The notes: generated by a model not told the origin, from the letters alone. Positions 22,961 to 35,304 are shown, counted from the first letter of the stretch. The stretch: 64,000 nt of DNA from Hetaerina americana (GCA_022747635.1 JAKTNV010000005.1:87287469-87351468); one strand, 5' to 3'. Program-made: numbers and translations.

Positions 22961-23514
22961 CTTCCTCCAGCATTTATACAAATTTTGCACGTTATTTGAT
23001 AGTTAGTTTCACTGGCTATTTTCCCACTTCCTCTCTCATATCACTCACCCTGTCCACCTGGTACTTGCATTCCCTGCCACACACCTTTTTGTTGGATCGG
23101 TGGGTACTTATTTCGATGTCGAAAACCGCCCTGCTTAAAAGTTCACCAGCATCTCAGGCCGAAGACCAGTGTTCAAACGTTGGTCCGCAGGGTAATTTAT
23201 CCATAAGGCCGAGTTAAACGACGCGTATTTCAACACTGATAACGTAAATGGGTACGATTTTTATTTTACACCATATCCTTGATACCATTTACAAATAATG
23301 GATCAGCAGGGTCGCTTCAAGAGAAAACCGGCTGTTGCGCATGAATCAATGCCATTTGTCAATCCACAACTCACGTCGACGAAATAAAAGAGATCTCCAA
23401 ATCAAATTTCTTTTAACAAATCTTTTATGAGAAACTTAAACATAATATTGGGACTTTTAACGGTTCATTTCCCACCAATTGAACCCTCGTTCGGATTCCC
23501 GTTCGAAAATTAAT

Positions 23515-23720
23515 CGGCTATTCAATGCCGTGGAATGGTATTACCTAATCAGAAAACGTGTCCCGGCAACGTTTGCATCGATGCGCAACTGTTCGAACGA
23601 TGGTTCTGTCAGCTCTTTTCCAATCGTCTCTTGTTTGTTTGCGTTTCTAGGGCACGCCCGAAATAAACCAATCGTTTATCGATCGTCATTGCCTACGGCG
23701 TATTATCCCGTAATTTTACG
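23515..23720 (+). repeat. Unclassified dispersed repeat, copy 1
   Basis: The blocks TTTCTAGGGCACGCCCGAAA, ATCGTTTATCGATCGTC and ATTGCCTACGGCGT align with the inverted sequence at 36115-36310. Weaker similarity extends left through AATGCCGTGGAATGG. The type is unknown, and no termini were identified. Confidence 0.5.
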
Positions 23721-23929
23721 GCGGAAGCGGACTTCTTAACATGAACTCCATCGAGTACTGTCGAAAAATGATCACCCTTCACAGAGATTCATATCACTTC
23801 CGGCGAACTAAAAGCCGTTTTAATGCACGAAGCACGAAAATGATAGCAAAAACAATGATTGTACGTATTTAGTTCCACTTGCCAAAGTACTAAGCATTCT
23901 TACCGAAGATATTAAGATCATGTGAAAAC

Positions 23930-25025
23930 CCGCGAAAAATTCCAAGGAAAGTGTAAAAGGGGCGCTTCTATTCTATATATGTACATTGATGACTTAAGCT
24001 CATACGCTGGATGCAACCTCAGATTATTTGCAGACTACGCGGTGGTATAAAGGGAATTAAGGACCCCAGAAGATTGCGATCTACTTTCTAGAGACTCTTA
24101 GGCACAAGAACGGATTGGTGCAAGGAATGGGGATTAGTACTTAACATAGGAAAATGCACTGTTTTAGAATTTTGGAGCAAAGGAAGCGGCGAAAATGACT
24201 TAAATTATGAAATAGAGGGTTTAGTGCTAACTACGGCCGATCTAGTTAAATATTTGGGGATAGTCCGGACACCACGCCTTTCACGGGGAGCACACATCAC
24301 GGCAATAGGCGGATCCGCTTTAAAGAACCTCGGCTTCATTAAACGGGTGGTGGGGAAATGTAATGAGAAAGTTAAAAGAGAGGTGTTTTTTTGCTCTTGT
24401 TAGGCCACATTTGGAATACGCCGCAAGTATCCGAGATCCTTGGGAGAAATTGTTGAAAAAAGAATTAGATAAAGTGTTGAGGAAATCCGCCAGATTCGTC
24501 AAAAGTTGTTGCGAAAAGAAGACGAGTGTGACAGGCATTTAAGAGGAATTAGGCTGGGAGCCACTTGAGATGCGAAGAGAACAAGCGAGACGGCGACTTT
24601 CAGAAAGGTTCAGAACAAACGAGAGGAATTATTACGGCCCCACACTATTTGGGTAGGTTAGACCACAAAGATAGGGTAGACTCCAACACAAATAGATACA
24701 AATACTAGTTCTTTCCCCGGACAATCTGGAATTATAACATTAAGAAATCAAAGTCATTATAAAAATAGTAAAGACATTCGATTTACAAGTCAGGACAAGA
24801 TTTCACGCTGCGTACACCCAAGGTATATTCGTAGTTGCATGTGTATATGTATTTGAATCCGTGTAAGTAAAAAAGGTTTTTGCATGAATATATACGCCTC
24901 TATGGGAGTATACTGGCATGAATTCTTTAGTTTTTCATGTGTTTTTTCTCTTTTACAGGTGGTGACCTAACACCCCCCGCCACTACCCTTTGGGGTGGCG
25001 TGCGGGGTATTATGTAGATTTGAAC
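23930..25025 (+). mobile_element. L2/CR1-like LINE, 3' half
   Basis: Broken frames encode reverse transcriptase motifs: YMYIDDLSSYAGCNLRLFAD (the Asp-Asp motif is altered to FADYA), LNIGKCTVLEFWSKGSG, VKYLGIV, and RPHLEYAASI, then DPWEKLLKKELDKVLRKSA, RFVKSCC, ILEELGWEPLEMRREQ and FFPRTIWN. The order is that of the RT core plus the C terminus of Jockey/CR1/L2-type LINEs. The element ends in the GC-rich tail (GGTGGTGACCTAACACCCCC, then GGGGTGGCGTGCGGGG and TATTATGTAGAT) at about 24957-25016. Several stops make it inactive. Confidence 0.75.
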
Positions 25026-25164
25026 GTAGAAATGTTCGATTTAGGTTTTGGTGTTGGATCGATTTTGGACCTAAGTTTTATATTCAAGGTGTCTTGCGCA
25101 GTTTTTAATTGTCAAATTTGCGTTGCATCGTGTCATACGTGCTTACTCAATTAGCAGTTAGTTC

Positions 25165-25511
25165 TACTCTGTGATGTTAGTGTTAGAAATACGAGTCGAT
25201 TCAACGTTGACCTATCAACAGTATCGTCACTATAAACAGCCTTTAAACGACTCTGTATCTCAGTTGGAATCAGTATTTCAGCAGTTAAAAATTCGATAAC
25301 AGCACTCGCGTTGACATAGCACTAGAACACGTCTCCATACTTCCGCTTCTCAAAATACACTGGATGAATGTAACGACCTCAAACCTGCGCAAGCACGTTG
25401 AAGGGGGAATGTTACTTCCACATGCCACCAAGGTCATTTTGTTTGTGTTTCTGAAGGTCATTTTGCTTGTGGTCTAGAAGCATGTGTGCATAAGTTTTCA
25501 GTCTACCCTCG
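25165..25511 (-). mobile_element. Mariner 5' fragment
   Basis: The right end carries the terminus CGAGGGTAGACTGAAAAC (complement at 25494-25511). Going left on the minus strand there is a leader with CAGGTTTGAGGTCGTTACAT, a start ATGTCAACGCGAG at about 25317, and a decayed frame. That frame is readable as AVIEFLTAE, PTEIQSRLKAVYSDD and RSTLNRLVF. It is the same family as 57831-58587 and lacks everything after the first DNA-binding region. Confidence 0.65.
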
Positions 25512-25514
25512 AAG

Positions 25515-26148
25515 CACTTAAGTCACGGAGATTCCACATTCGCCCTGCTTCCCGAAGCCATTGACCTCATTTTCTCCGGCGCCAATGGAGGTAAACTCTA
25601 TTGCGCCCCGATGCCTGCCGCAGGGAGGAGCAGCAAGATAGATTGAGGGGGAAGTATTGTTTCTTCCTCCACAAGATCACCCCCTTCCTCTTCTTGCCCT
25701 CTCGTTCGTATTCTACGGACCGAAGGAAATGACGTCGGCTAGCGTGCACTCCCCCCCCATTCCCAGAACTCTTCCGTGAAGCGCGTCACCGGCTCCCCGA
25801 TTTACCTGGATCACGAGGCGCACCTTAGTCCGTGTTTATTTCTGACTGTCTTCGCCCAGCCAGGGTCCTGTTTGTGTGCCTCGAGTTATTTTAAATATAT
25901 CCACATTGTCAATTCGAACGACCTCAAATATTCTGAAGGTTTCAGCAATCCACCTCCAAATATACGTAGGCATACATCTGATTCCATTTCAATGCACTAG
26001 TGACCTCGTTCTGGCGCTATTTTTGTCTGTAATGTGTTTTAAAAAACAACGTTTAACATGAACGCTTATGGGTGATATCGGCATCTTCAGATAAAATAAA
26101 TTAACTATTTAACATATGAAGGAAAAAATCCAGTTCTTATAAAAACTT
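25515..26148. other. Nothing recognised
   Basis: 25560-25760 is GC-rich with a short C run. The remainder is AT-rich. I support no gene or repeat here. Confidence 0.35.
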
Positions 26149-26151
26149 ATA

Positions 26152-26730
26152 CAAGATCTGTCCCAAATGTAGTAGCACTTCCTTTTTTCCCGATAGACGG
26201 ACGGACGCGTGGCGGTTTCTCTGGCTGGTTTCGAGGCAGGAGAATCTCAGGAAAGGTTGGAGGCCAGGGCAGTTGCCACCCAGTCTTTTTGGAGTGCGGA
26301 TAGTTCGTTTGCGAAACCTCTATATTGTGACACCGTTACGCTCCGCCATGAATAGGTTATTGGAACTCCGCTACGCCTTCAAACTTTGCGTGAAACTGGG
26401 AAAATCATATATGGTGATATATATACACGGCATATTATGGTGATAACGCCATGGGTAGATCAGGTGTTTTTGAGTGGCACAAGTTGTTTCGAGAGGGTAT
26501 GGAAGATTTTTAAGTCTCCGAACGTTCAAGAATCACTGCGACCTCAAAAGGGACGAAAATCGTGCAAGAATGAAGGGTTTGTTGGACAGAAATCGCAGAT
26601 TAAGTACTGACATGGCTTCTTATGAACTTGGCATCCCTAAAAGTGATGTGCATCGATTTTTGAGCGAAAACATGAACATGAGAAAGGTGTGTGCGAAGTT
26701 GGTGTCGAGCGCTCTCGGACGAACAGATCA
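26152..26730 (+). mobile_element. Mariner 5' fragment, decayed
   Basis: After TA (26150-26151) the terminus reads CAAGATCTGTCCCAAATGTA. The start at 26349 gives MNRLLELRYAFKLCVKLGKS, a typical mariner N terminus, then frameshifts. NRARMKGLLDRNRRLSTDMA, then ELGIPKSDVHRFLSEN and MNMRKVCAKLV, is the second DNA-binding helix-turn-helix. The sequence stops resembling mariner after about 26730, so the catalytic domain and 3' end are absent. Confidence 0.7.
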
Positions 26731-26944
26731 TTTTGTTTTCGTGCAGAAATACAAACACCATCCCAAGATTAAACCTCCAAAATAATTCGAGTTCGAGTTT
26801 CAAAAATTTTGAATTTCTCGTCTTGAATGAGAAATATATGGACTAAAAACAAACGCGTTTGGTTATACGTCGATGCGTTTCTCTGTTTAAAGTCAAAGCG
26901 ATCTTTTGACATTGACCTGGACTCGTTACACCGTGAAATGCCTT

Positions 26945-27010
26945 CATTTTAATTCAAATTAGCGGATGACTCCTTGTAACTGTCGCGGGATCCCCCGCAG
27001 TTCTTTCAAT
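26945..27010 (+). repeat. Single arm of the 22468 foldback family
   Basis: CAAATTAGCGGATGACTCC, then GTAACTGTCGCGGGATCCCC and GCAGTTCTTTCA, aligns with the right arm at 22609-22665. No inverted partner lies nearby. Confidence 0.6.
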
Positions 27011-27014
27011 GCTT

Positions 27015-28085
27015 CAAAGCAATCTGTTGATCGTTTTCTACCAAACATACATTACGCATGAATAATTACCAACAAATGAGGACAAATATACGTTTTTGAA
27101 CAAACTTCCGCGACATATCGACAAGATAAAAATTCGTGATATCATTTTTACACGGCGACCAATTTCTATCTTCCTGAAAACATCAATTTACTAGCAATGT
27201 GAGTCAATTTTCATGATACGCCATCAAAATGAGGGAATTTAATTACAATTAATATTTATATTTCAGTATTTTGAAAAAACATTGAAGGGCAATAATATTA
27301 TGAACACAATAATGATCTTTAAATAATGAATTGATTTTAATACGACCAATTCAATGAAGATAATATTCATAACCATATGTAGGACTTCACTTCATAACCA
27401 TATAACCTCACGTAGTCAGTCTTGAACCACATTGATAGCTCCTCAACATAGAGTCCTCCGCAATCATTGATTCCCCAAGGAGTTATATGAAATGACACAC
27501 TACAGACTAAAAATTAGGACATTAGATTAGAGTACATGTTTTCGTCAGCGTGGATAATCATGCGCTAAGAATTTTGAATCTCATGAAATAGGATGGAAAT
27601 ATTTCACAGCAAAGGATGTTACTAGGAAAGAAGTGCGATTCGACTAATGGGTTTTGCCGATTAATCGGTGCCATAACGATGGAACCCACGAAGGAATGCA
27701 ATTCAACAGATGGAGATATCGTTAAATGGGCCTGGAGCGTATCGCACTGAGGATGCGAAATGAACAGTGTGGTGGCGACAGACCATTTCGTCAAAGGAGG
27801 TTCGTCCTTCACACATAAAAAAATACTATCATATATTCGATTCCTACACTTTAAAAAATAAATCCTTCACTCCGCTCCAATAAAAATAGATAGACGACAG
27901 ATGTTTCGATCGATTTCGTTCACTGACTGCATCAGTTCAAATTCATTGATTATTTTTTAAAGCACGTAATGTAAGTGCAATGAAGTTTCTCGTAATATTG
28001 TCGCATGAAATTTTCATCCGATGATAAAATTCATTTGATAACATTTCTTTTGATTTGCTACGATACATTCGAACACTTTTAACTT
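27015..28085. other. AT-rich, nothing recognised
   Basis: An 84-codon minus-strand frame at 27558-27812 has no recognisable domain or splice context. I see no other signal. Confidence 0.4.
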
Positions 28086-28087
28086 AC

Positions 28088-28135
28088 CAACACAGTTTGT
28101 AAATTCAAAAACTTCACTTTGACAAAGATGTTGAA
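28088..28135 (-). CDS. Candidate internal exon (minus), unknown product
   Basis: A strong donor (TTG then GTAAGT, complement at 28082-28087) ends a 48-base segment that follows an AG acceptor (CCATACAATAG). It reads FNIFVKVKFLNLQTVL in phase 0 to phase 0. An alternative frame of a longer exon reads VIHTIVQHLCQSEVFEFTNC. The acceptor is weak, so the left and right extents are uncertain. I do not recognise either peptide. Confidence 0.27.
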
Positions 28136-28384
28136 CTATTGTATGGATTACCGTCAAATTGTGATATCCTACTGGTGTGGTAGTCATCGATTCGGTTTGT
28201 TCCTCTTTGAGTTATATTTCGTAGGTTTTGCAGTTCTTTCCTGATACTTAATTTAATTTTATTATGCATTGTAAACATTAAATTAACCCACATTTTTATA
28301 TTATTTACGTATATATAAATAAATTTGAAAATATATATATATATATATATATATACATAGGAATAATATACAGCGGTGCGGACG

Positions 28385-31064
28385 AGCCAACGAGGGGTTG
28401 CAATAGTATAAAATGAAGACGTAGGAAGAAGCGTAGTCAACATAGGGCAGGTAACGGATAGATTATTAATAGTAGAGATAAAAACAGAACCGACGAACTT
28501 GGTTATTATTCAGGTATACATGCCACCGAGCAACCATAAGGAAGAAGAGGTCGATAGGATATACGATCAGTTAGAGAACATAATCGCGTGTGTTCCTGCA
28601 GGGAAACATTTGATAGTGATGGGGGATTGGAATGCGACGGTAGGCGAAGGAAGAGATAGCGATGAGGCGGGGTACTACGGCCTAGGCACGCTGTATGACC
28701 GCGGGTAGAAAGCAGTTGAGTCCTGCAGGAGACAGGGGTTAGTATTCACCCACACTTGGTTTAGACACCGCAAAAGACGCAGGTATACATGGAAAATGCC
28801 AGGTGACTCAGAAAGGTATCAGCTAGATTATATTCTGGTTAGACACAGCTTTAGGAACGGTTTGATAAATTCGTACCTCTTCCCGGGAGCGGATGCGGAC
28901 TCTGACCACAATTTAGTTGTTATGAAATGTAGCGTCCGTTTCAATAAGATAAGGCAGGGGCGGCGAGTTAGAAAATGGAATGTAGAAGCATTAAATGGTT
29001 TGAAAAGGAAGGAGTACAAAAGGCGGTAGAGGAAATCATTGAGGATGGTAAAGAGCTAAGTACTATCTAAGAACAATGGGAAAGTATCAAGAAAGGGCTG
29101 TCCAAAGCTGCAAAAGACGCTATTGGAACGCGAAAAGGACTAGGAAACGATGGATCACGTATGCGATGACTACAAAGATGGATGAGAGGAGAAAATGGAA
29201 GAATGTAAACACGGAGTTAGGCAAAATGAAGTACAAAGAGTTAAACAATAAATTGATGCGGGCAACAAATAGGGCAAGGGAAGCATGGTGGAAGACGCAG
29301 TGTGAGGATATGGAAAGTTTGTAGAGGAAGGATGAAATTGGTGCGCTGTACAGCGAAGTAAAATCTTTATCGGAAGGTATGAAAGGAAGATCAATGCTAA
29401 CAAATAGAGATAAGGCGGGTAAGGTAATAGTTGATGCAGGAAAAATCCAAGAGAGATGGAGGGAATATATAGAAGAACTGCGTAGTAAAGAACTTAGACC
29501 AACAAAGTTAGACACAAAAACGAACATGACGTCGAGGAAGATAGCTAAAGTCCAGGCATACTCGACGATGATAAAGAAAGAGTATCAAAGGAGATGAAGC
29601 TAAATAAGGCCGTGGGGATGGATAACATTCCTGCGGAACTACTGAAATATTTAGGAATATGTAGGAGGAAGAGGCTATATGGGCTGATTCGTAGTATCTA
29701 TGAGGAAGGAATCTGGCCGAAAGACTTTGTGAAATCAGTGTTACTTCCTATTCCGAAAAAGGTAAAGCCTACATCATGGGAGGACTACAGGGCGATAAGT
29801 ATGATATTCCACGCAGCTAAAGTTGTTCTCAGGATCATAAACAAAAGAATAGAGTGTAAGGCAAATGATTACTTATGGGATGATCAGTTTGGGTTTAGGA
29901 AAGGGAAGGGTACGCGTGATGCCATTGCAGTAATGAGATTATTAATCGACAGGAATATAGAACACAACCAGGAGGTATTTGCCTGTTTCATAGATTTCGA
30001 AAAAGCGTTTGATAGAGTGATTTGGGAAAAACTATTGAGTATATTGCAGAAAATAGTAATAGACTGGAGGGAAAGGAGGCTTATCCGCAACTTGTACATG
30101 TCTCAGACTGCTCAGGTGCGGGTGGGAAACGGGGAGTCCGGATGGGCAGTGTTAGTAAGAGGTGTAAGGCAGGGTTGCCCGTAATCACCGTGGCTGTTCA
30201 ACCTGTTTGTAGACAGGCATGGGAGGAACTGGAGGTAGAAATGAAAGTAGGCGGGGAATCCGTAAAATCAGTTCGGTTTGCTGATGACCAAGCTTTAGTT
30301 TGTCAGTCAGCCAAGGGGTTGCAAGCATTGCTTAAGGAATTGGAAATTCAGTGCGACAGGTATGGGATGAGAATCAATATTAATAAAAAAAAAGGTTATT
30401 GGATTTTCTAGAAAGAAAAAGGCCGAGCTAAATATTAAAATAGAAGGGAAAAACTAGAGCAGGTAAAACAGTTTACGTATCTCGGTAGTGTTTTGGACCA
30501 ACACGGTCAAAGTAGTAGGGACGTATGGAGAAGAATTGCGCTAGGCAAAGAGGCTTTCACAAGGAGGAGGGAGTTCATGACAGGGACGTTGAGTAAGGAT
30601 GTTAAGAAAAGACTTGTAAAGACTTTGATATGGAGCGTAACTATGTACGGCGCGGAAACGTGGTCATTGAAGCAGGAGGATAGACGTAGACTGGAGGCTT
30701 TTGAAATTTGGGTGTGGAGAAGAATGGAGAAGGTGAAATGGACAGAGGAGAAAACAAATGAGGAAGTACTTGGTATGATGGGCGAAGAGAGGGGTTTGTT
30801 GGGAGATATCCTATAGAGGCAGGAAAAGTGGATGAAGGGGGTATTGACCGGCAGCGGGATGTTGAAGACTGTAATTGAGGGGAGAATGTTAGGCAAACGA
30901 GGAAAGGGCAGGAACAGGATAGGGATGTTGGATGGGATGAAGGGACCTAATATAGAGTAAGTTGCTTGATTTACTGTTTTTTCAGGAGTCACAATATATT
31001 TATTTGATAGTTGTGTCCATCTAAAAACCTGCCTTAACCTGTAGATTACCTTATAATAATAATA
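28385..31064 (+). mobile_element. RTE-like LINE, nearly full length but inactive
   Basis: An APE-type endonuclease (28440-28930) shows PTNLVIIQVYMPPSNH, MGDWNATVGEGRD and the catalytic SDHNLV. Similar proteins in insects are often annotated as craniofacial development protein 2-like. The reverse transcriptase (29590-30410) shows AVGMDNIPAELLK, FIDFEKAFDRV, RQGCP and FADDQALV (the Asp pair at 30277-30288). The C-terminal region has YGAETWSLK and WVWRRMEKVKW (30648-30745). The 3' end has AACCTGTAGATTA followed by (TAA)n. Stops at 28706, 29035, 30182 and 30409 and several frameshifts kill it. The 5' end is truncated within the endonuclease, next to a (TA)n run at 28331-28353. Confidence 0.88.
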
Positions 31065-31181
31065 ATATTTATATGTATATATATATATGTGTGTGTGTGT
31101 ATATATATTTACACATATTATTTATACATATACACAAATGTGTTTTATATCACCCGCTTGGTATTCGTCAGAAATAGTTAT

Positions 31182-31249
31182 ACCCGGGTTATTCACTGTG
31201 CTGCAGTATCATTAGGTCCGATGATGCTGCAACGCAGTGAATCCTGGGT
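31182..31249. repeat. Hairpin below the LINE tail
   Basis: ACCCGGGTTATTCACTGTG and CTGCAGTATCATT pair with the inverted copy ATGATGCTGCAACGCAG and TGAATCCTGGGT, leaving a loop of about 8 bases. It follows a TA/TG microsatellite (31064-31110). Confidence 0.6.
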
Positions 31250-31254
31250 CGCAT

Positions 31255-32595
31255 TAAGGTTTATTTTTTACATGGATTCACAAAGTTCTGACAATATTCA
31301 AGGTAGAACAATGCCGCAAACGTGCGCCTAAACCGATAAATGAAATATCTTAAGTTTATTTTGCGAATGATTTTCAGCGGGATCACAACAACGTAATTTT
31401 TTTCGAACATCCCGTTGCCTATTTTCCCCCAAGAAAAAAGGGTCGCTCTCCAAACGAAAGGAAAAACATTCACATAAAAAAGTAGCTTCGGAACGAAAAT
31501 CAAAAAGTCCAACGGGAGCATCTCCGCATCTCAAAATTCAACGACCCCGAGATGAAAGTCGAAAAAAATGTTTCAATATACCAAATTCAATCCAACCCCT
31601 TTATTCATTCATTCTATAACACATTTGTGGTCTTATTCATCAAAAATGACGAACCCTTCCTCAAGTACTTGAGAGGCATTTTGTTTCCGAGGGTTGCTCG
31701 CCGTTGAGAGGACTGGGATGTGATCAAAGAAACATTTTCGTTTTGATTTGCGGCGATGTTAATGGTGGTGGCGGTAGAGAAGAGATGGAGATGAAATGCA
31801 AAGAGAGGGATTCAAATGCAGGAGTGTGTCGAGGGAAGGGACTATTGAGAACGCTTGCAAGAAGAAAAGAGAAATCAATAAGATACACTAATATTTGGAA
31901 TAAAACACAGAAAGTAGACATAATGCAAACAAATGAGGGGCTCGCAACTCGAAACTGACCTAACACTTGGGCGTTACACTGACATCTAACCTTTCAGAAT
32001 TATGCTGCACACAGACTTTACAGGGATTTTTGAGTGGACGGGTTTTCCATTTTCCGAACTCATTAAACATTGCTTTTGCCTCCGTCACGCCGCCTCACCT
32101 TCGTTTGTTTCTCGCTCGAAGGGGAGCGCGTGGCGTGGCGATGGGTGACGATTACCTCTCCGCCCCCGCGTCACCAAGGGGAACTCCGAAGAAAGCGAAA
32201 GGAAGGCGTTGCGGAAACCGATCTTCTTTTTGCGAGGCTTCGGATCAATGCTCGGCAGATAATCACGATGTCGCCCCACTTTTCGGGCGATGACCGCGGC
32301 GTGTGTTCCAATTTCTTGGGAGTCCAAGGGAATGGAGCAGGAGGGGATATTAAAGCAGGGAGCCTTGGGCAGGGGTGTTCAGAGAGAGAGAGAGTAAATA
32401 ATTTCCCTAATTGTGGTGGAGGGTGAGACTGACTCTTTTCATTTAACTTGGGGATATACATTATTATTACTATTTGGTATTCTATAGTTAAAGGTAGATT
32501 CCGAATGGACACAGACTGAACGATGACACGTTTATTTGCTTCTCCAATGAAAAGTCAATCTGAGATCCGATTCTAAAACAAACCCTTCTTCATCT
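31255..32595. other. Unassigned, partly GC-rich
   Basis: 32080-32340 is GC-rich. A plus-strand frame from 32140 reads MGDDYLSAPASPRGTPKKAK but has no clear splice or domain support. 31790-31960 is purine-rich. No gene is called. Confidence 0.35.
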
Positions 32596-32599
32596 CCGT

Positions 32600-33115
32600 A
32601 TACTTCCCTCATGACCTTTCCTCCGTCCAATATCCCTATCCTATTCCCTGCTCCTTCCTTGTTTGCCTAACATATTCCCATATATTACCATCAAACAATC
32701 CACTGCCGATCAATATGCTTTGCATCCATTTTTCCCGTCTCATGATTTCTCTCTGAAATTCCCTCTCCTCCCCTTTCACCATACCTAACACTTCCTCATT
32801 TGTTTTCCTTTCCGTCCATTTCACCTTCTCCATCCTTCTCCACACTCACATTTGAAAAGCCTCCAATCTACGTCTATCATCCTGCTTCAACGACCATGTT
32901 TCTAAACTACGCTCCATATCAAAGTTTTGACGAGCCTTTTCTCAACACCCTTACTCAACGTCAATGTCATTAATTTTATCCTCCTTGCGAAAGCTTCTTC
33001 ACCCAACGCAGTTCTTCTCCTTATTTTGCTTCTACTTTAACCAATTTGGTCCTAAACTTTTCCAAGAGAGGTACGTTGTTCCACCTGCTCTAGTTCATTA
33101 TTTAATACTTAACAA
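32600..33115 (-). mobile_element. RTE-like LINE C-terminal fragment
   Basis: The minus strand encodes MWRRMEKVKWTERKTNEEVL, followed by MVKGEEREFQREIMRREKW, and continues to the TRKEQGIG region. Upstream coding (to about 33115) matches the LFKESF and AGGTAAAACAGTTTACG-equivalent segment of the main copy. A few frame breaks are present. It is 5'-truncated and collinear with 30430-30930. Confidence 0.75.
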
Positions 33116-33242
33116 AATTATCCATTTTCTCGTAAAGCGTATATTCACATGCGTGTCGGGGTACTCGCATTGAAACGAAAATAATTTTTATTTCTTTATT
33201 TTCTTCAAAGCGTTGATCGAACCATGTTAAATATCTAACCGT

Positions 33243-33303
33243 TCATCTACATCCAAGCAATACCCCGCAATCCTCCGCAATGGCGTGTGGCGGGGGGTAA
33301 ACT
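33243..33303 (-). repeat. L2/CR1-like LINE tail motif (solo)
   Basis: On the plus strand CATCTACATCCAAGCAATAC, CCCGCAATCCTCCGCA and ATGGCGTGTGGCGGGGGGT is the inverted tail motif of the LINE family. No coding part is attached. Confidence 0.6.
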
Positions 33304-33309
33304 GTTAGT

Positions 33310-33790
33310 AATAATCGCATCCCTATACCTTCAGAGCAGTTGCGTATACCGACCAAACATCCTCATGTAAAACAAATTCTGTCCTTGTTTATAAATTGAC
33401 AGAAACCTCATGTACCATCAGACATTTTTTTATTCACAGCAGATAACGGTTTACTTCACTCGGAAATGACGTGAAGCATTGACATACCCATTTATGCGTT
33501 AACGCGTAACTTTCATTTAATACGGTACCCTTTCCGATAGGCCATTGTTTTGCACTTGGCGCATCGTAATCTTGCTGCGGATCGGTACCGCCATTATGAA
33601 TACCTTCCGAAACCTTCGAGCGTCTGACTTCGCAAAGTGCCCTTTCCTTGCATCCCTTCTGTCAGAACAGTCACTCCCTTCGCCCCTGACGCCAGTCGAG
33701 TACCCGTTCGGACTAAAGCAGGACGCGTAGCGCACTCGAAAATTCACCGAGAGGAAAGAGACACGTGCGGTGCTGCTATATCTATCGCGT
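33310..33790. other. Nothing recognised
   Basis: Overlapping short frames at 33517-33747 on both strands have no domain or splice support. Confidence 0.35.
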
Positions 33791-33795
33791 CATCT

Positions 33796-34075
33796 CGAGT
33801 GGGGTAGTCCAGTGAGCAGAGTGCTTTCCACTATGACCGCAATTCCCGAGTTCGACTCCGGGTTGCCCCGTCCTCCCGCCTTTTCCCATTATTGAGGTCA
33901 GCTGTTGTTCTTCAGGATATCGCATTCGACATAGGTAAAAAGGAACCGGCCCAACTAGCCTGGCGTCCTATCGTACCGTCGCAGACAGATTCAAGTACGC
34001 GTTCTTCCCTCAGAAAATCATATCGTATCGTATCGTCCCTCAGACGAAATCGATCGAAATACCCAAAAATAATTT
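33796..34075 (+). mobile_element. tRNA-derived SINE candidate
   Basis: The head (33796-33872) has TAGTCCAGTGAGCAGAGTGC as an A-box region and GAGTTCGACTCCGGG as a good B box about 35 bases on. The body ends in a tandem ATCGT repeat (about 34016-34040), which could be the SINE tail. There is only one copy in the window, so it could also be an old tRNA pseudogene. Confidence 0.42.
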
Positions 34076-34225
34076 AATAAACTGTAACATTAGACTTAGA
34101 TTGATTACTCAAGCACAACGATTATGGGATGGTGCATATAGGAGCGCATTTGCACGAAGTTTTTTTATTTATGAGCTAACATGTGTTCTAGTGTATGTAT
34201 AAACTAATATCTCTGCATATATGAT

Positions 34226-34365
34226 TGGTGCCCCATCACCCCCCGCCACACGCCCTTATGGTGGTTGGACAGATATTGCGTAGATGAGGATGAACGGTCA
34301 CATAATACTCTGCAAGCCGCAACGCGGAGTGGCGGGGAGAGGTAGGGCACCGCCATGTGTGCAAA
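34226..34365. repeat. Two LINE tail motifs facing each other
   Basis: 34226-34282 reads GGTGCCCCATCACCCCCCGC, CACACGCCCTTATGGTGG and ATTGCGTAGATGAGG, the tail in plus orientation. 34315-34362 reads ACTCTGCAAGCCGCAACGCG, GAGTGGCGGGGAG and GGTAGGGCACC, the same tail inverted. The two form an imperfect palindrome. Confidence 0.6.
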
Positions 34366-34369
34366 AATA

Positions 34370-35300
34370 TTTGCTGGTTTAAATTAGCTGATCTCTATCC
34401 TCACATCTTTCAAAACCAACCTTCGAATTCATTTATCTGAGGCAATTTTATCGCAAGTGATATTATCGTACGATCTACAAAAAAAGAAACGGTGGAGGAT
34501 GAGTCGAAATTCACAGTAAATGAAACTTCCGATTGTTAAGCTTAAAAGTGACTCTTTTGAAATAGGCCATGAAGTAAATTCGTCTCGGAAAAAAGACAAA
34601 AACAAACGACGACGTTAATTCGAGGGAAAAGGGGGAGAGAAAATAAATTTATTCCGAAGGAGAATGAAGCATCTTGCTCGTGTTATTTTTTTGAAAGGTA
34701 TTTCTGAATAGTCGAACGTAACGACTATCATAGGCTTTTCATCTTTAGTAAAAACTTCGAATTATACTGCCTGCTTTATGGAAACTTTTTTTAAATCCAG
34801 AAATTGATACAGCGAAATCATCTATCCGAGGAAATGTTTTGCAGTCGGCCGAAGGAGGTCTATCGTTGGCGTTTTAACCATTCAAGCGTTGTTTTTTTTT
34901 AATTTAACTGGCCTGGAAAACCAAAATTTATGGGAAATATTAATATTCTTACGGAAAAAGATAGTATTATCACTAGGGATAGTCGCTGTTAGAGATATTC
35001 ATGAGTTTATTTTTTTACATAGTCAACGAAAAGATTATTCATGTTTCCACATCCTCACGAAGCCTGAAGCACCCTAAACGGCATAATGGTAAATATATTT
35101 TCGCGTTCTTTCATTACCCTTATCCGTGTCTCCAAAGTGAATCAATTTCATGCGAGACCAACGTCTTAGAGACAAGAATCCAACTAACGATTCTTATAAA
35201 GGTCACTGCGAGGGATATACTGAGGGAAGAATGAAACTCAGAGAAAAAAATACATATACACGTAATAGTAAATGCCTATGTAGGCATAATTATATGCCAC
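34370..35300. other. AT-rich, nothing recognised
   Basis: There is no supported gene or repeat. The stretch may be intron 3' of the exon at 35305. Confidence 0.4.
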
Positions 35301-35304
35301 TTAC

